A stretch of DNA of 64,000 nucleotides from JACVRW01 sp963746825. Its GTDB lineage: Bacteria > Actinomycetota > Thermoleophilia > Solirubrobacterales > Thermoleophilaceae. The translations under genes were made by a program, and so were the position numbers. The first letter of the stretch is position 1, and each line of letters begins with the position of its first letter. The stretch lies in NCBI GenBank assembly GCA_963746825.1, contig CAVVCU010000007.1:1-64000 (forward strand), in the 5' to 3' direction. The notes below the pieces were generated by a model. That model was given only the letters and a program-made list of their open reading frames with translations, was not told the origin of the DNA and did not search any database. Below are positions 47,558 through 56,211 of the stretch, one piece after another.

Positions 47558-48550
47558 GTGAGATTGGCGCTCGTCGTCGCCCTGGCCCTGGCCTGCCTAC
47601 CCGCGGCCGCCAGCGCCGCCCCCTACACCGCCCCGGGCAACAAGGTGCTGTGGGGCGGGCAGGGCGGCTACACGGCGGGGAGCATCGCCGATTTCGAGCG
47701 GCAGTCGGGCAAGCACCCGGCGGTGTTCAACTACTTCATCGACTGGGGCTCGCAGGACGGCTTCCTGGGCGGGCGCCTCGACGATGCGCGCCGGATGGGG
47801 TCGAGCGCGATGATCTCGCTCTCCACCAAGGGCACGCGGCTCAGCCCGCGCGACCTGGCCTCCGGGGACGGCGACGGCTTCCTCGTCCGCCTCAATGGCC
47901 TCCTCGCCGACCACGGCGAGGTGGTCTACGTGCGCCCCCTGTCGGAGATGAACAACGGCAACAACCCGTACTCGGCCTACGACCTGTCGGGGCGCTCGCG
48001 CGGCCCGGCGTTCTCCACGCGGCAGTTCAAGCAGGCCTGGCGGCGGCTCACGCTGATCCTGCGCGGGGGCGACGTGGCCGCGATCGACTCCAGGTTGCGT
48101 GGCCTGGGCATGCCCGCGTTGCGCACGGGTGCCGGCGAACTGCCGCGACCCAAGGTGGCGTTGATGTGGGTGCCGCTGTCCTTCGGCAACCCGGAGATCG
48201 CCAAGAACCACCCTCGGCACTTCTATCCCGGCGGCGGCTACGTCGACTGGGTGGGCACCACCTGGTACTCGCCCTACCGGGCCAGCTCGGCCATGGACGC
48301 GATCTACAGCTTCCCGCGCTGGAAGCGCAAGCCGTTCGCCTTCGCCGAGTGGGGCGTGTGGGGAGCCGACGTGCCGGGCTTCGTGAACCAGTTCTTCGGC
48401 TTCATGAAGTCCCATCCGCGCGTGCGGATGGCGGTCTACTACCAGTCGGCCCTGCTGAGCAACGAGTTCCGGCTTTCGACCCATCCGGCGAGCCGGGCGG
48501 CGCTGCGGCGCGCGGTGAGGTGGCCGCGCCTGACTGGCGTGGCGCCCTAA
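47558..48550 (+). CDS. Secreted GH26-like glycoside hydrolase
   Basis: A 330-residue exported protein: signal peptide (LALACLPAAASA), then a (beta/alpha)8 fold resembling beta-mannanases of GH26. The likely acid Glu is in VRPLSEMNNGNNP and the nucleophile Glu in FAFAEWGVWG, with YVDWVGTTWYSPY between. Substrate could be mannan or a related beta-glycan. The start is GTG at 47558, close to a GGAAGG site. Similar proteins occur in Solirubrobacterales. Confidence 0.75.
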   Translation: MRLALVVALALACLPAAASAAPYTAPGNKVLWGGQGGYTAGSIADFERQSGKHPAVFNYFIDWGSQDGFLGGRLDDARRMGSSAMISLSTKGTRLSPRDLASGDGDGFLVRLNGLLADHGEVVYVRPLSEMNNGNNPYSAYDLSGRSRGPAFSTRQFKQAWRRLTLILRGGDVAAIDSRLRGLGMPALRTGAGELPRPKVALMWVPLSFGNPEIAKNHPRHFYPGGGYVDWVGTTWYSPYRASSAMDAIYSFPRWKRKPFAFAEWGVWGADVPGFVNQFFGFMKSHPRVRMAVYYQSALLSNEFRLSTHPASRAALRRAVRWPRLTGVAP

Positions 48551-48564
48551 GAGAGACTGGGCGG

Positions 48565-48996
48565 TCAGCCGAGCAGCAGCGTGGCGCGGGTGTGGCGAAG
48601 CGCCGCGGCCAGGGTCCCACGCGGCGCCGGGTAGTAGAGCGGCGAGCGCCCGTCGGTGAGCAGCTCCTCCACACGCGCCACGCCGCGGGGGCTCACGCTT
48701 TCCTCATCGGTCAAGAGGCACGCGAGGCCCAGCAGCTCGGTGCGTTCGTCGAGGATCGCCGCACGCTGGACCGGGACCTGGGCGCTGAGCCCACCGTGCC
48801 ATGGGCGCTCGGCTGCCGTGATCGCCCGCCGCAGCCCGGCAGCCATCCGGGCGCGGAAGCCGGGCGACACCAGCTCGCCGGCGCGGCGGCGCAGCTCGGG
48901 CGACGAACACGGGTCGGCCCCGCGGGCGATTCGGCGGTTGAGCTGGCGGCGAAGGAGCCGGGCGCGAAGGGATTCTTGGGCGTCGGCGAGGGTCAC
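48565..48996 (-). CDS. Hypothetical Arg-rich protein
   Basis: A 143-residue soluble, helical protein with 19 or more Arg (ARLLRRQLNRRIARGADPCSS). No membrane segment or known domain was recognised; the C-terminal half (LLGLACLLTDEESVSPRGVARVEELL) looks like a small helical bundle. The start is GTG at 48996, chosen because upstream residues are low complexity. It is separated from the M23 gene by 77 bases. Confidence 0.55.
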   Translation of the reverse strand: MTLADAQESLRARLLRRQLNRRIARGADPCSSPELRRRAGELVSPGFRARMAAGLRRAITAAERPWHGGLSAQVPVQRAAILDERTELLGLACLLTDEESVSPRGVARVEELLTDGRSPLYYPAPRGTLAAALRHTRATLLLG

Positions 48997-49073
48997 GGGC
49001 TCGTTGGTCGGATACCCGAGAAATGGTAGGAGATGCGTGTCCCCGGCTCGCGGGGTCGCAGGCGCGCCGGAAC

Positions 49074-50177
49074 CTAGGAGAAGTCGTCCCAGCCCTCGAG
49101 CGAGGGCAGCGGGTCGAAGGGCCGCCCGCCCTCGTACCAGCCGGGCGCGGTCCACATCTCGAAGTGCAGGTGGCAGCCGGTGGCGCGGCCGGTGTCGCCG
49201 ACCTCGCCGATCTTCTGGCCCGTGAACACGCGGTCGCCGGTGCGCACGAGCGGCGCCTCGCGCAGGTGCATGTAGACGTGGTCGATGCGGGTGCCCGCCG
49301 CGTCCAAAACCACGTAGTTGCCGGCCGCGCCGTGGTAGCCCGCGTATTGGACCTTGCCGCCGCGAGCGAGGGCGAGCTTCGTACCGCACTTGGCGAACAT
49401 GTCCTGCCCCTGGTGCCCGCGGCCACCGCCGAAGTTGTTGGTCTCGGTCTGGCCGAGGTCGTGGCGGCCGCGAATCGGGAACAGGTGATCGGCGAAGAAG
49501 AACCGGCCGGCTGCGGAGGAGGCGGCGCTGGCCACGCCCTCGACCTGGAAGTGGTAGGCGCCGGTCAGGCCCACGCCGCCGTCGCCCTTGCCGTCCCACT
49601 TGACCTCGGCGGGCTGCCCGGGCGCGCCCGCGACGTCCCACGAGCGCACGACCTCGCCGCTCGTCTCGCTCAGCAGCTGCACGCGCGCGGTCTGCTCGAT
49701 GGTGAAGGAGGGCAGGCGGCGGCCCGCGAAGAAGAACTGCGAGTCCGGCGATATGTCGAGCGGCTTGGGCCGCGGAGCGTCAGCGACGCTGACCCGGAAG
49801 CCGGTGGTGGCGGTGTTGCCCCACTTGTCAACGAGGGCCAGGCGGCCCGATCGGGCCTCGGATGGAGCCACGGCCACCACGTAGCGTGCGTCGCGCTTGA
49901 CCGCGCCGGCGCTCGCGTCGTCGCGCTTGGTGGGGCGGCCGAGGAACACGATCTCGGTCACGTTCTCGAGGGTCGATCCGCGCACCACGAAGCTGCGGCC
50001 CCGCAGGACCTTCGGGCCGGCACATTCGGCGCCGGGGGACGACAGGCACTCCGCCTCGCGGGGCTCGGGCGCTCCGGGCGCTGCCGCCCCGCCGCCGCCG
50101 TCCTGGGCCCAGGCGGGTGCGGCGAGAGCCAGCGGAAGGCTGGCGAGCAGCAACACGAGCACGTGCTTGAACGACAA
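49074..50177 (-). CDS. Secreted M23 (LytM) peptidase
   Basis: A 367-residue exported peptidase. A signal peptide (LLLASLPLALAAPAWA) is followed by an Ig/IPT-like beta region (residues 60-220) and a C-terminal M23 domain with zinc ligands in GRGHQGQDMF and the HLHFEMW motif. It should cleave peptide cross-links in peptidoglycan. The start is TTG at 50177; a GTG is possible six codons later. It is preceded by a c-di-AMP riboswitch, so wall hydrolysis is probably tied to osmotic or turgor signalling. Confidence 0.88.
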   Translation of the reverse strand: MSFKHVLVLLLASLPLALAAPAWAQDGGGGAAAPGAPEPREAECLSSPGAECAGPKVLRGRSFVVRGSTLENVTEIVFLGRPTKRDDASAGAVKRDARYVVAVAPSEARSGRLALVDKWGNTATTGFRVSVADAPRPKPLDISPDSQFFFAGRRLPSFTIEQTARVQLLSETSGEVVRSWDVAGAPGQPAEVKWDGKGDGGVGLTGAYHFQVEGVASAASSAAGRFFFADHLFPIRGRHDLGQTETNNFGGGRGHQGQDMFAKCGTKLALARGGKVQYAGYHGAAGNYVVLDAAGTRIDHVYMHLREAPLVRTGDRVFTGQKIGEVGDTGRATGCHLHFEMWTAPGWYEGGRPFDPLPSLEGWDDFS

Positions 50178-50188
50178 AGCGGGACGGA

Positions 50189-50322
50189 CCTCTCTTGATC
50201 GACGCCTCCGGGGTTAGCTGACGGGCTCGCGCTGAAGAGACTGCGCTAGGGAGTCCTACGACCCATTCGCCCCAACAACCTGGTTCCCCCGTACCGCCGT
50301 ATGGCGGATTCGGCAGGTTTCT
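50189..50322 (-). promoter_or_regulatory. c-di-AMP riboswitch (ydaO-yuaA type)
   Basis: Read on the minus strand, the leader shows the motif series of the ydaO class: CCGAATCC, a GGGGGAACC box, GGGGCGAAT, a conserved purine-rich middle, then CCGTCAGCTAACCCC and GGAGGCG, ending in a GAGAGG sequence before the TTG start of the M23 peptidase. Members of this class often control cell-wall hydrolases and ion transporters; binding c-di-AMP usually turns expression off. Confirmed by pattern recognition only; a covariance search (Rfam RF00379) would be decisive. Confidence 0.85.
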
Positions 50323-50380
50323 TGCAAAGCGCGCGAGAGGCTAGCAAGTGCTTTGGACGGGCACACTCCCAGCTGTGTGG

Positions 50381-50803
50381 ATGCAGACCGAGGTCACCCT
50401 CGAACCGAGGCCCCGCGGCTTTCACCTGGTCACCGACGAGGTGACGGCGGGGCTGCCCGAGCTCGGCCGCCTGCGGGTGGGGATCGCGCTGGTGTTCATG
50501 CAGCACACGTCGGCCTCGCTGACCCTCAACGAGAACGCGTCGCCCGACGTGCGACGGGACTTCGCCGCCTGGTTCGACCGCGCCGTGCCCGACGGCGCCG
50601 GCTACTTCGCCCACACGCTCGAGGGGCCGGACGACATGCCGGCGCACATCAAGGCCTCGCTGACCGGGGCCTCGCTGATGCTGCCGGTGCGCGACGGCCG
50701 GCTCGCCCTGGGCACCTGGCAGGGCATCTACCTGTGCGAGCACCGCGACCACGGGGGCGCGCGCAGGCTGCTGGTCACGGCGTTTGGAGACGACTCGTCC
50801 TGA
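50381..50803 (+). CDS. YjbQ/UPF0047 family protein
   Basis: A 140-residue protein of the YjbQ family, some members of which have weak thiamine-phosphate synthase activity. Motifs are VFMQHTSASLTLNENASPDV, the His-Asp in GPDDMPAHIKASLTGASL, and GTWQGIYLCEHRDHGG. The start ATG 50381 was chosen; GTG at 50375 is also in frame. It is divergent from the riboswitch/M23 gene and 17 nt upstream of the next acetyltransferase, likely one transcript. Confidence 0.9.
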   Translation: MQTEVTLEPRPRGFHLVTDEVTAGLPELGRLRVGIALVFMQHTSASLTLNENASPDVRRDFAAWFDRAVPDGAGYFAHTLEGPDDMPAHIKASLTGASLMLPVRDGRLALGTWQGIYLCEHRDHGGARRLLVTAFGDDSS

Positions 50804-50820
50804 CCGCGCTCTCGTCGGAC

Positions 50821-51300
50821 ATGGTCCGCCTCGAGCCGCTGGCCGCCGCGCACGCGGACGATTTGAGGCGCATCCGCCGCACGCCGGAGGTCGAGCGCTG
50901 GTGGGATCCCGTCGAGCCCGACTTTCCCATGTCCGACGAGCCCGAGTCGGTCCGCTACACGGTCTTCTTCGAGGATCGGATCGTGGGCATGATCCAGTTC
51001 GCCGAGGAGCTCGAGCCGAAGTACCGCTCGGCCTCGATGGACCTCTTCCTCGACCCGGACGTACACGGACAGGGCATCGGCCCGGCGACGGTGCGCCTGG
51101 TGGCGGATCACCTGATCGGCGAGCGCGGACACCACCGCCTGACCATCGACCCGGCGGCCGACAACACGGCCGCCGTGCGCTGCTACGAGAAGGCCGGGTT
51201 CACGCCCGTGGGGACGCTGCGCCGGGCGGAGCGGGACGCCTACGACCACAACCACTGGCACGACTCGCTGCTCATGGAACTGGTGGTCGGTCCCGAATAG
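50821..51300 (+). CDS. GNAT acetyltransferase (AAC(6')-like)
   Basis: A 159-residue GNAT protein. Motif A is DPDVHGQGIGPATVRLVADHL with acetyl-CoA binding Gly residues; motif B is NTAAVRCYEKAGF. The size and the RWWDPVEPDFP start resemble AAC(6')-type and RimI-like enzymes. Substrate unknown; antibiotic resistance is not implied. The start ATG 50821 is the first Met; the frame is open upstream. Confidence 0.85.
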   Translation: MVRLEPLAAAHADDLRRIRRTPEVERWWDPVEPDFPMSDEPESVRYTVFFEDRIVGMIQFAEELEPKYRSASMDLFLDPDVHGQGIGPATVRLVADHLIGERGHHRLTIDPAADNTAAVRCYEKAGFTPVGTLRRAERDAYDHNHWHDSLLMELVVGPE

Positions 51301-51331
51301 GCCCGTCCCCACCGTATGCGAACATAGGTTC

Positions 51332-53365
51332 GTGCGCTGGGACAACCTCAAAGTCGAGACTCAGGAAGCCCACACCCTCCCCGGCTACCGCGAGCCCGCG
51401 GCCATCCGCACGTTCGACGCCCCCGAGGCGATGGACGTCCGCTTCTACGAGGTGCAGGCCAAGTCGATCCTCAACCGGGTGCCCAAGGCGTCGCGGATGC
51501 CGTTCGCGTGGACGATCAATCCGTACAGGGGATGCACTCATGCCTGCCAATACTGCGTGTCGGGCGAGACGCCGATCCTTCTCGGCGACGGCCGGACGAA
51601 GCCGCTCTCGGACCTGGAGCCCGGCGAGGTCATCTACGGCACCGAGCGGCGCGGGTCCTACCGCCGCTATGTGCGGACGGCGGTGCTCGCCCATTGGGCT
51701 ACGGCCAAGCCCGCCTATCGCCTGACGCTGGAGGACGACACGGAGTTGATCGCCAGCGGCGACCATCGTTTCCTGAGCGACCGCGGGTGGAAGTACGTGA
51801 CCGGGACAGAACAGGGAAGCGGCAGACGGCCTCACCTCACCCTGAACAGCAAGCTCATGGGCTCAGGGCGCTTCGCGCGCGCGCCGGAGCCGACCGTTGA
51901 ATACCGCGAGGGCTACTTGTGCGGTCTCATCCGGGGCGACGGACATCTCGGCAGCTACTCCTACGAGCGCCCAGGACGCGCCCACGGCGACGTACACCGA
52001 TTCCGGCTCGCTCTTGCGGACCTGGAGGCGCTGCGGCGGGCACGGGAATACCTCGACGCAATCGACATCACCACTCAGGAGTTTGAGTTCCACCGCGCGG
52101 TAGCCAATCAACGCGCGCTCAGAGCCATCCGGACGTCGGCGCGCGACAAGGTCGAAGCGGTCCGCGACGTCGTTCGCTGGCCCCGCTCTCCCGAGCTCGC
52201 GTGGATCACGGGGTTCCTCGCAGGCATCTTCGATGCCGAGGGCAGCAACAGCGGAGCCATCCGGATCTCCAATACCGATGACGAGATCATCGAGTGGACG
52301 ACGTTCTGCCTTCGTCGGCTGGGCTTTCGTCACGTAGTGGAGCCCGCGCGCGAGCCGAATGGACTCCGCTGCGTCCGAATTCGCGGCGGGCTGCCGGAGC
52401 GGACGCGGTTCCTTCAGACCGTCGACCCGGCCATCACCCGCAAGCGATCAATAGACGGCACCGCGATCAAGTGTGGGGCCAAGCTCCGCGTGATGGAGAT
52501 CGAGCCGCTCGGCGAAACGGAGCTCTTCGACATCACCACCGGCACGGGCGACTTCGTCGCCAACGGGATCGTGAGCCACAACTGCTTCGCCCGCCCCACC
52601 CACACCTACCTCGACTTCAACGCCGGCCGGGACTTCGAGCGCGAGATCGTGGTCAAGGTCAATACGCCGGAGCTGGCACGGGCCGAGCTCATGCGGCCGA
52701 GGTGGAAGCGCGAGCACGTGGCGCTCGGGACGAACACGGATCCGTATCAGTGGGTCGAGAAGAAGTACGAGCTGCTGCCCGGGGTGTGGGAGGCCATGCG
52801 CGACTCGGGCACCCCGGCGTCGGTGCTCACCAAGTCGCCGCTGCTGCTGCGCGACATCGAGCTGTTCAAGCAGATCGACAGCTTCGCCGCCAACCTGTCC
52901 ATCCCCACGCTCGACGAGAAGGCGTGGCGGGCCAGCGAGCCGCACACCCCCCACCCCCGAAAGCGCATCGAGGCAGTGGCCGAGCTCAACCGGGCGGGCA
53001 TCCCCACCGGCGTCCTGATCGCCCCGCTGATGCCCGGCATCAACGACGACCCCCGCCAAGTAGAGGAGATCCTCGAGCGCTGCGCCGAGGCCGGCGCGGT
53101 GAGCATCGGCGGCATCTGCCTCCACCTCCGCGGCGAGGTCCGCGGCGTGTTCATGGACTGGCTCCGCAGCTACCGCCCCGACCTGATCGACCACTACGAA
53201 CGCCTATACGCGCGCGGCGCCTACGCCCCGAAGGAGGAGCGCGAGCGTCTCTCGCGCCTGATCAGGAGAGGGCGCCGCGTGTCGCCGAGCACGAACGAGT
53301 TCCTCACCAAACCAACACAACCCAAGGCAGCGGAACGAGGCCCAAAGCAGACAAGCCTGTTCTAG
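51332..53365 (+). CDS. Rv2578c-type radical SAM protein interrupted by an intein
   Basis: A 677-residue precursor with a 334-residue radical SAM protein (spliced) around a 343-residue intein. The [4Fe-4S] motif is split: Cys68 and Cys72 of CTHACQY lie in the N-extein, and the third ligand is the +1 Cys418 of CFARPTH. Splicing must therefore occur before the cluster can form. The C-extein completes the TIM barrel (VALGTNTDPYQWVEKKYEL; GVLIAPLMPGINDD). The function of the host family is unknown; it resembles SplB-like enzymes. The start is GTG 51332. Confidence 0.93.
   Translation: MRWDNLKVETQEAHTLPGYREPAAIRTFDAPEAMDVRFYEVQAKSILNRVPKASRMPFAWTINPYRGCTHACQYCVSGETPILLGDGRTKPLSDLEPGEVIYGTERRGSYRRYVRTAVLAHWATAKPAYRLTLEDDTELIASGDHRFLSDRGWKYVTGTEQGSGRRPHLTLNSKLMGSGRFARAPEPTVEYREGYLCGLIRGDGHLGSYSYERPGRAHGDVHRFRLALADLEALRRAREYLDAIDITTQEFEFHRAVANQRALRAIRTSARDKVEAVRDVVRWPRSPELAWITGFLAGIFDAEGSNSGAIRISNTDDEIIEWTTFCLRRLGFRHVVEPAREPNGLRCVRIRGGLPERTRFLQTVDPAITRKRSIDGTAIKCGAKLRVMEIEPLGETELFDITTGTGDFVANGIVSHNCFARPTHTYLDFNAGRDFEREIVVKVNTPELARAELMRPRWKREHVALGTNTDPYQWVEKKYELLPGVWEAMRDSGTPASVLTKSPLLLRDIELFKQIDSFAANLSIPTLDEKAWRASEPHTPHPRKRIEAVAELNRAGIPTGVLIAPLMPGINDDPRQVEEILERCAEAGAVSIGGICLHLRGEVRGVFMDWLRSYRPDLIDHYERLYARGAYAPKEERERLSRLIRRGRRVSPSTNEFLTKPTQPKAAERGPKQTSLF
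51554..52582 (+). mobile_element. Intein with LAGLIDADG homing endonuclease
   Basis: Residues 75-417 of the precursor. It begins with catalytic Cys (CVSGETPILL), has block B (SGDHRF), and two LAGLIDADG helices: GYLCGLIRGDG (about residues 194-204) and TGFLAGIFDAEG (about 292-303). Blocks F/G are DITTGTGDFVANGIVSHN, ending His-Asn before the extein Cys. All splicing residues are intact, so it should self-splice and can home into intein-free alleles. Confidence 0.93.
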
Positions 53366-53384
53366 AAACCAAACGACGGACGTA

Positions 53385-53497
53385 GGCGGGGGTGTGCGGC
53401 ATCCCCGGCCGCAGAGCATGTCAGAGCGAGCCGCTTGCGAGCGAGCGAACGAGCGCAAGCGAGGCTCTGCGGACGGGCGATGACGGACACGCCCGCC
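53385..53497. terminator. 113-nt imperfect palindrome between convergent genes
   Basis: Outer arms of 19 nt (53385-53403 and 53479-53497) pair at 16 of 19 positions; the next 14 nt (CCCGGCCGCAGAGC and its partner) pair at 13; the core is CGCTTGCG and CGCAAGCG around a 14-nt loop. It lies between the convergent radical SAM and glycosyltransferase genes. Position suggests a bidirectional terminator, but no U-run is seen and the length is unusual, so a REP-like or structured-RNA role is possible. Confidence 0.5.
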
Positions 53498-53516
53498 CGA
53501 CCAGCCGCGCAGGAAG

Positions 53517-54704
53517 CTAGTCCCGGGCGACAGCCTCAAAATCCCCCGTCTCCACCTCCCGCTCAACCTCCTCCTCAATCTCCTCCTCACTAAGCGCCGC
53601 GATCTCCCCCGTCTCCACCTGCCGCCGCAGCTCCCGCTCGCGAAACCTCTTGAACTTGAGGATCTCGAGCACGATCACCAGGTAGATGCTGGCCGCGAAG
53701 GCCACCAGGGCGAATGCCACGATCACCAGGGTCCAGCCCGCGTGCAGGGTGCCGTCGTCGTCGGAGTAGGGCACGAAGCGCATGGCCAGCGCCAGCGCGG
53801 CCAGCGACAGCGTCCAGCCGTACAGGTAGAGCACCGTGCGCCGCTGGGAGAAGCCGATGTTGGCGAAGCGGTGATGGAAGTGCCAGCGGTCGGCCGAGTA
53901 GACCGGCCGCCCGTACTTGATGCGCTTGGCCACCACGAAGGTCGCGTCGAGCGCCGGCACGGCCAGGATCAGCAGCGGGAAGAACAGCGCCACGACGGCG
54001 GCGGTTTTCAGCACGCCCTGGATGGCCACGCACGCGAGCAGCAGGCCGAGCAGGTTCGAGCCCGCGTCGCCCATGAATATCGAGGCGGGATGGAAGTTGT
54101 GCCACAGGAAGCCGACCGCGGCCCCCGCGGTGAGCGCGGCGAGCACCCCCGCGTCGACGCGGTCGAGAGAGAGCGCGATGATCGCGAAGGTGGCGGCGGC
54201 GATCGTGCACACGCCGGCGGCCAGGCCGTCGGCACCGTCGGTGAAGTTCACGACGTTCATCACCGCCACGATCCCGACCAGCGTGAGCGGATAGCCCCAC
54301 GAGCCCAGGTCGAGCGGGTCGACGAAGGGCAGCGTCACGTTCTCCACCCGCACCTCGGACCAGACCGGGATGGCCGCCGCGGCGAACTGGCCCGCGAGCT
54401 TGACGAATGGGTGAAGTCCGCCGGGGCGAGCGTCGTCGACCGCGCCGATCAGCGCGATGGCCACCGCTCCGGCGACGATGCCGCGCGTCTCCTGGTTGGC
54501 CGGCAGGAAGATGAGCGCGGAAACAACCGCCGCCGCCAGGATGGCCAGCCCGCCCATGCCGGGCACGGGCTGGTCGTGGAGGTCGCGGTCGCGCGGCTGA
54601 TGCACGATCCCCGCCCGGCGGGCCAGCCGGGCGGTGAGCGGGGTTACCGCGAACGCGATGAGGGCCGCGACGAGGAACGCCCACAGGGCATCGAGCTCGT
54701 CCAT
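53517..54704 (-). CDS. WecA/MraY-family phospho-sugar transferase
   Basis: A 395-residue polytopic membrane enzyme with about ten helices. Catalytic motifs are AVDDARPGGLHPFVKLAGQ (metal-binding Asp pair), VNFTDGADGLAAG, IFMGDAGSNLLG and WHFHHRF. It should transfer a sugar-1-phosphate from UDP-sugar to undecaprenyl phosphate to start a cell-wall polymer (teichoic-type, arabinogalactan or O-antigen-like). A C-terminal acidic tail (about 35 residues, EEEIEEEVEREVE) is unusual for the family. The start is ATG 54704. Confidence 0.92.
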   Translation of the reverse strand: MDELDALWAFLVAALIAFAVTPLTARLARRAGIVHQPRDRDLHDQPVPGMGGLAILAAAVVSALIFLPANQETRGIVAGAVAIALIGAVDDARPGGLHPFVKLAGQFAAAAIPVWSEVRVENVTLPFVDPLDLGSWGYPLTLVGIVAVMNVVNFTDGADGLAAGVCTIAAATFAIIALSLDRVDAGVLAALTAGAAVGFLWHNFHPASIFMGDAGSNLLGLLLACVAIQGVLKTAAVVALFFPLLILAVPALDATFVVAKRIKYGRPVYSADRWHFHHRFANIGFSQRRTVLYLYGWTLSLAALALAMRFVPYSDDDGTLHAGWTLVIVAFALVAFAASIYLVIVLEILKFKRFRERELRRQVETGEIAALSEEEIEEEVEREVETGDFEAVARD

Positions 54705-54739
54705 CGAGGTTCAGCCTACTGGCGGCCCACCCCGTATCC

Positions 54740-54994
54740 ATGGATGCAATGCGAAGGCGGCACCTGGAACGAACGATCGTCGATCTGCTCTCCCAGCGCG
54801 GCGGAGGAAAGACGATCTGCCCCTCCGAAGCCGCGAGGGCGGTGGGCGGACGGGATTGGCGCGACCAGATGCCGCTGGCCCGCGAAGCGGCTGCCGCGCT
54901 GGCGGCCGAGGGGCGAATCGACGTGTTACAGAAGGGCGAGCCGGTCGATGCCCTGCAGGCGCGCGGCCCGATCCGGCTGCGCCTCAAGGACTAG
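54740..54994 (+). CDS. DUF3253 family winged-helix protein
   Basis: An 84-residue protein with the DUF3253 pattern: RHLERTIVDLLSQRGGGKTI, CPSEAARAVGG, WRDQMPLAREAAAALAAEGR, IDVLQKGEPVD. It is predicted to be a small winged helix. The role of the family is unknown. The start is ATG 54740, 35 bases from the divergent transferase; the last 4 nt overlap the convergent dehydrogenase. Confidence 0.85.
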   Translation: MDAMRRRHLERTIVDLLSQRGGGKTICPSEAARAVGGRDWRDQMPLAREAAAALAAEGRIDVLQKGEPVDALQARGPIRLRLKD

Positions 54995-56175
54995 GGCTTC
55001 AGTACCACCTTGATCGCGCGATCCTCCTTCTTCTGGAAGATCTCGTAGCCGTGGGGCGCCTGCTCGAGCGGGATCTTGTGGGTGGCGAGCCCCTCGGTGT
55101 CGAGCGGGTCGGAGTCGTCGGACACGAGCGGCATGATGTCGTCGACCCAGGCCCACACGTTGGCCTGGCCCATGCGCAGCTGCAGCTGCTTGTCGAAGAG
55201 CTGCATCATGTTGATCGGATCCTGCGCGCCGCCGTAGACGCCGCTCAGTGAGACCGTCCCACCGCGGCGCGCGGCGTCGAAGCAGGCGTACAGCGCGCTG
55301 AGGCGGTCGACGCCCGCCTTCTCGATCATGGGCCGGGCGATGGCGTCGGGCACCAGCCCGGCCGCGGCCTGCGCGATCTTGCCGAACGGAGCGCCGTGGG
55401 CCTCCATACCCACCGCGTCGATCACCGAGTCGGCGCCGCGGCCGTCGGTCTTGTCCCTGATCGCCTCGGTCACGTCATCGGTGTCGCTCATGTCGAGCAC
55501 CTCGACGCCGTGCTCGCGCGCCATCTGCAGGCGCTCGGGCACCAGGTCGACCCCGATCACCTGCCCGGCGCCGCGGTGCAGCGCGACGCGGGTGGCCATC
55601 TGGCCGATCGGGCCCAGGCCGAACACGGCGAGCGTCCCGCCCTCGGGCACCGCCGCGTACTGCACCGCCTGCCAGGCGGTGGGAATCACGTCGGAGAGGA
55701 AGAGAAAGCGCTCGTCGGGCGGGCCATCGGGCACCTTGATGGGACCGAACTGGGCCTGGGGGACCCTCAGGTACTCGGCCTGCCCGCCCGGCACCTGCCC
55801 GTAGAGCTTGGTGTAGCCGAACAGCGCAGCCCCCTTGCCCTGATCGCGGACCTGTGTGGTCTCACACTGCGAGAACAGCTGCTGATCGCACATCCAGCAG
55901 TGACCGCAGGAGATGTTGAAGGGGATTACCACGCGGTCGCCGGGCGTGACGTTGCGCACCTCGCTGCCCACCTCCTCGACCACGCCCATGGGCTCGTGAC
56001 CAAGGATGTCGCCCTCGTCGATGAACGCTCCGAGCACCTCGTAGAGATGCAGGTCGGAGCCGCAGATGGCGGTGGAGGTGATCTTCACGATCGCGTCGGT
56101 GGGCTCCTCGATCTTCGGATCGGGAACCGAGTCGACGCGTACGTCGCGTTTGCCGTGCCAGGCGACTGCTCTCAT
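54991..56175 (-). CDS. Zinc-dependent alcohol dehydrogenase
   Basis: A 394-residue medium-chain dehydrogenase. Catalytic zinc ligands lie in ICGSDLHLY and GHEPMGVVEEVG; the structural zinc site is CGHCWMCDQQLFSQC (four Cys). The Rossmann motif is VFGLGPIGQMA. Overall it resembles the glutathione-independent formaldehyde dehydrogenase-like group. Substrate unknown. Start ATG 56175, 36 bases after glyA. Confidence 0.93.
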   Translation of the reverse strand: MRAVAWHGKRDVRVDSVPDPKIEEPTDAIVKITSTAICGSDLHLYEVLGAFIDEGDILGHEPMGVVEEVGSEVRNVTPGDRVVIPFNISCGHCWMCDQQLFSQCETTQVRDQGKGAALFGYTKLYGQVPGGQAEYLRVPQAQFGPIKVPDGPPDERFLFLSDVIPTAWQAVQYAAVPEGGTLAVFGLGPIGQMATRVALHRGAGQVIGVDLVPERLQMAREHGVEVLDMSDTDDVTEAIRDKTDGRGADSVIDAVGMEAHGAPFGKIAQAAAGLVPDAIARPMIEKAGVDRLSALYACFDAARRGGTVSLSGVYGGAQDPINMMQLFDKQLQLRMGQANVWAWVDDIMPLVSDDSDPLDTEGLATHKIPLEQAPHGYEIFQKKEDRAIKVVLKP

Positions 56176-56211
56176 GGCAGGGCTGCTACCCAGAGCAGAA
56201 GGTGCGAACCG

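Noticed and set aside
50821..51300. Antibiotic-resistance acetyltransferase
   Set aside because: The GNAT fold is clear, but there are no residues that specify aminoglycosides and the context is chromosomal housekeeping.
53422..53470. Repeats of GCGAGC/GAGCG units suggesting a CRISPR array or tandem repeat
   Set aside because: The units are short, irregular and fit one long hairpin; there are no spacers of constant length.
54226..54293. NFTDGADGLAAG as a LAGLIDADG nuclease motif
   Set aside because: It is the conserved catalytic loop of the WecA/MraY family, in a membrane protein with all other family motifs.
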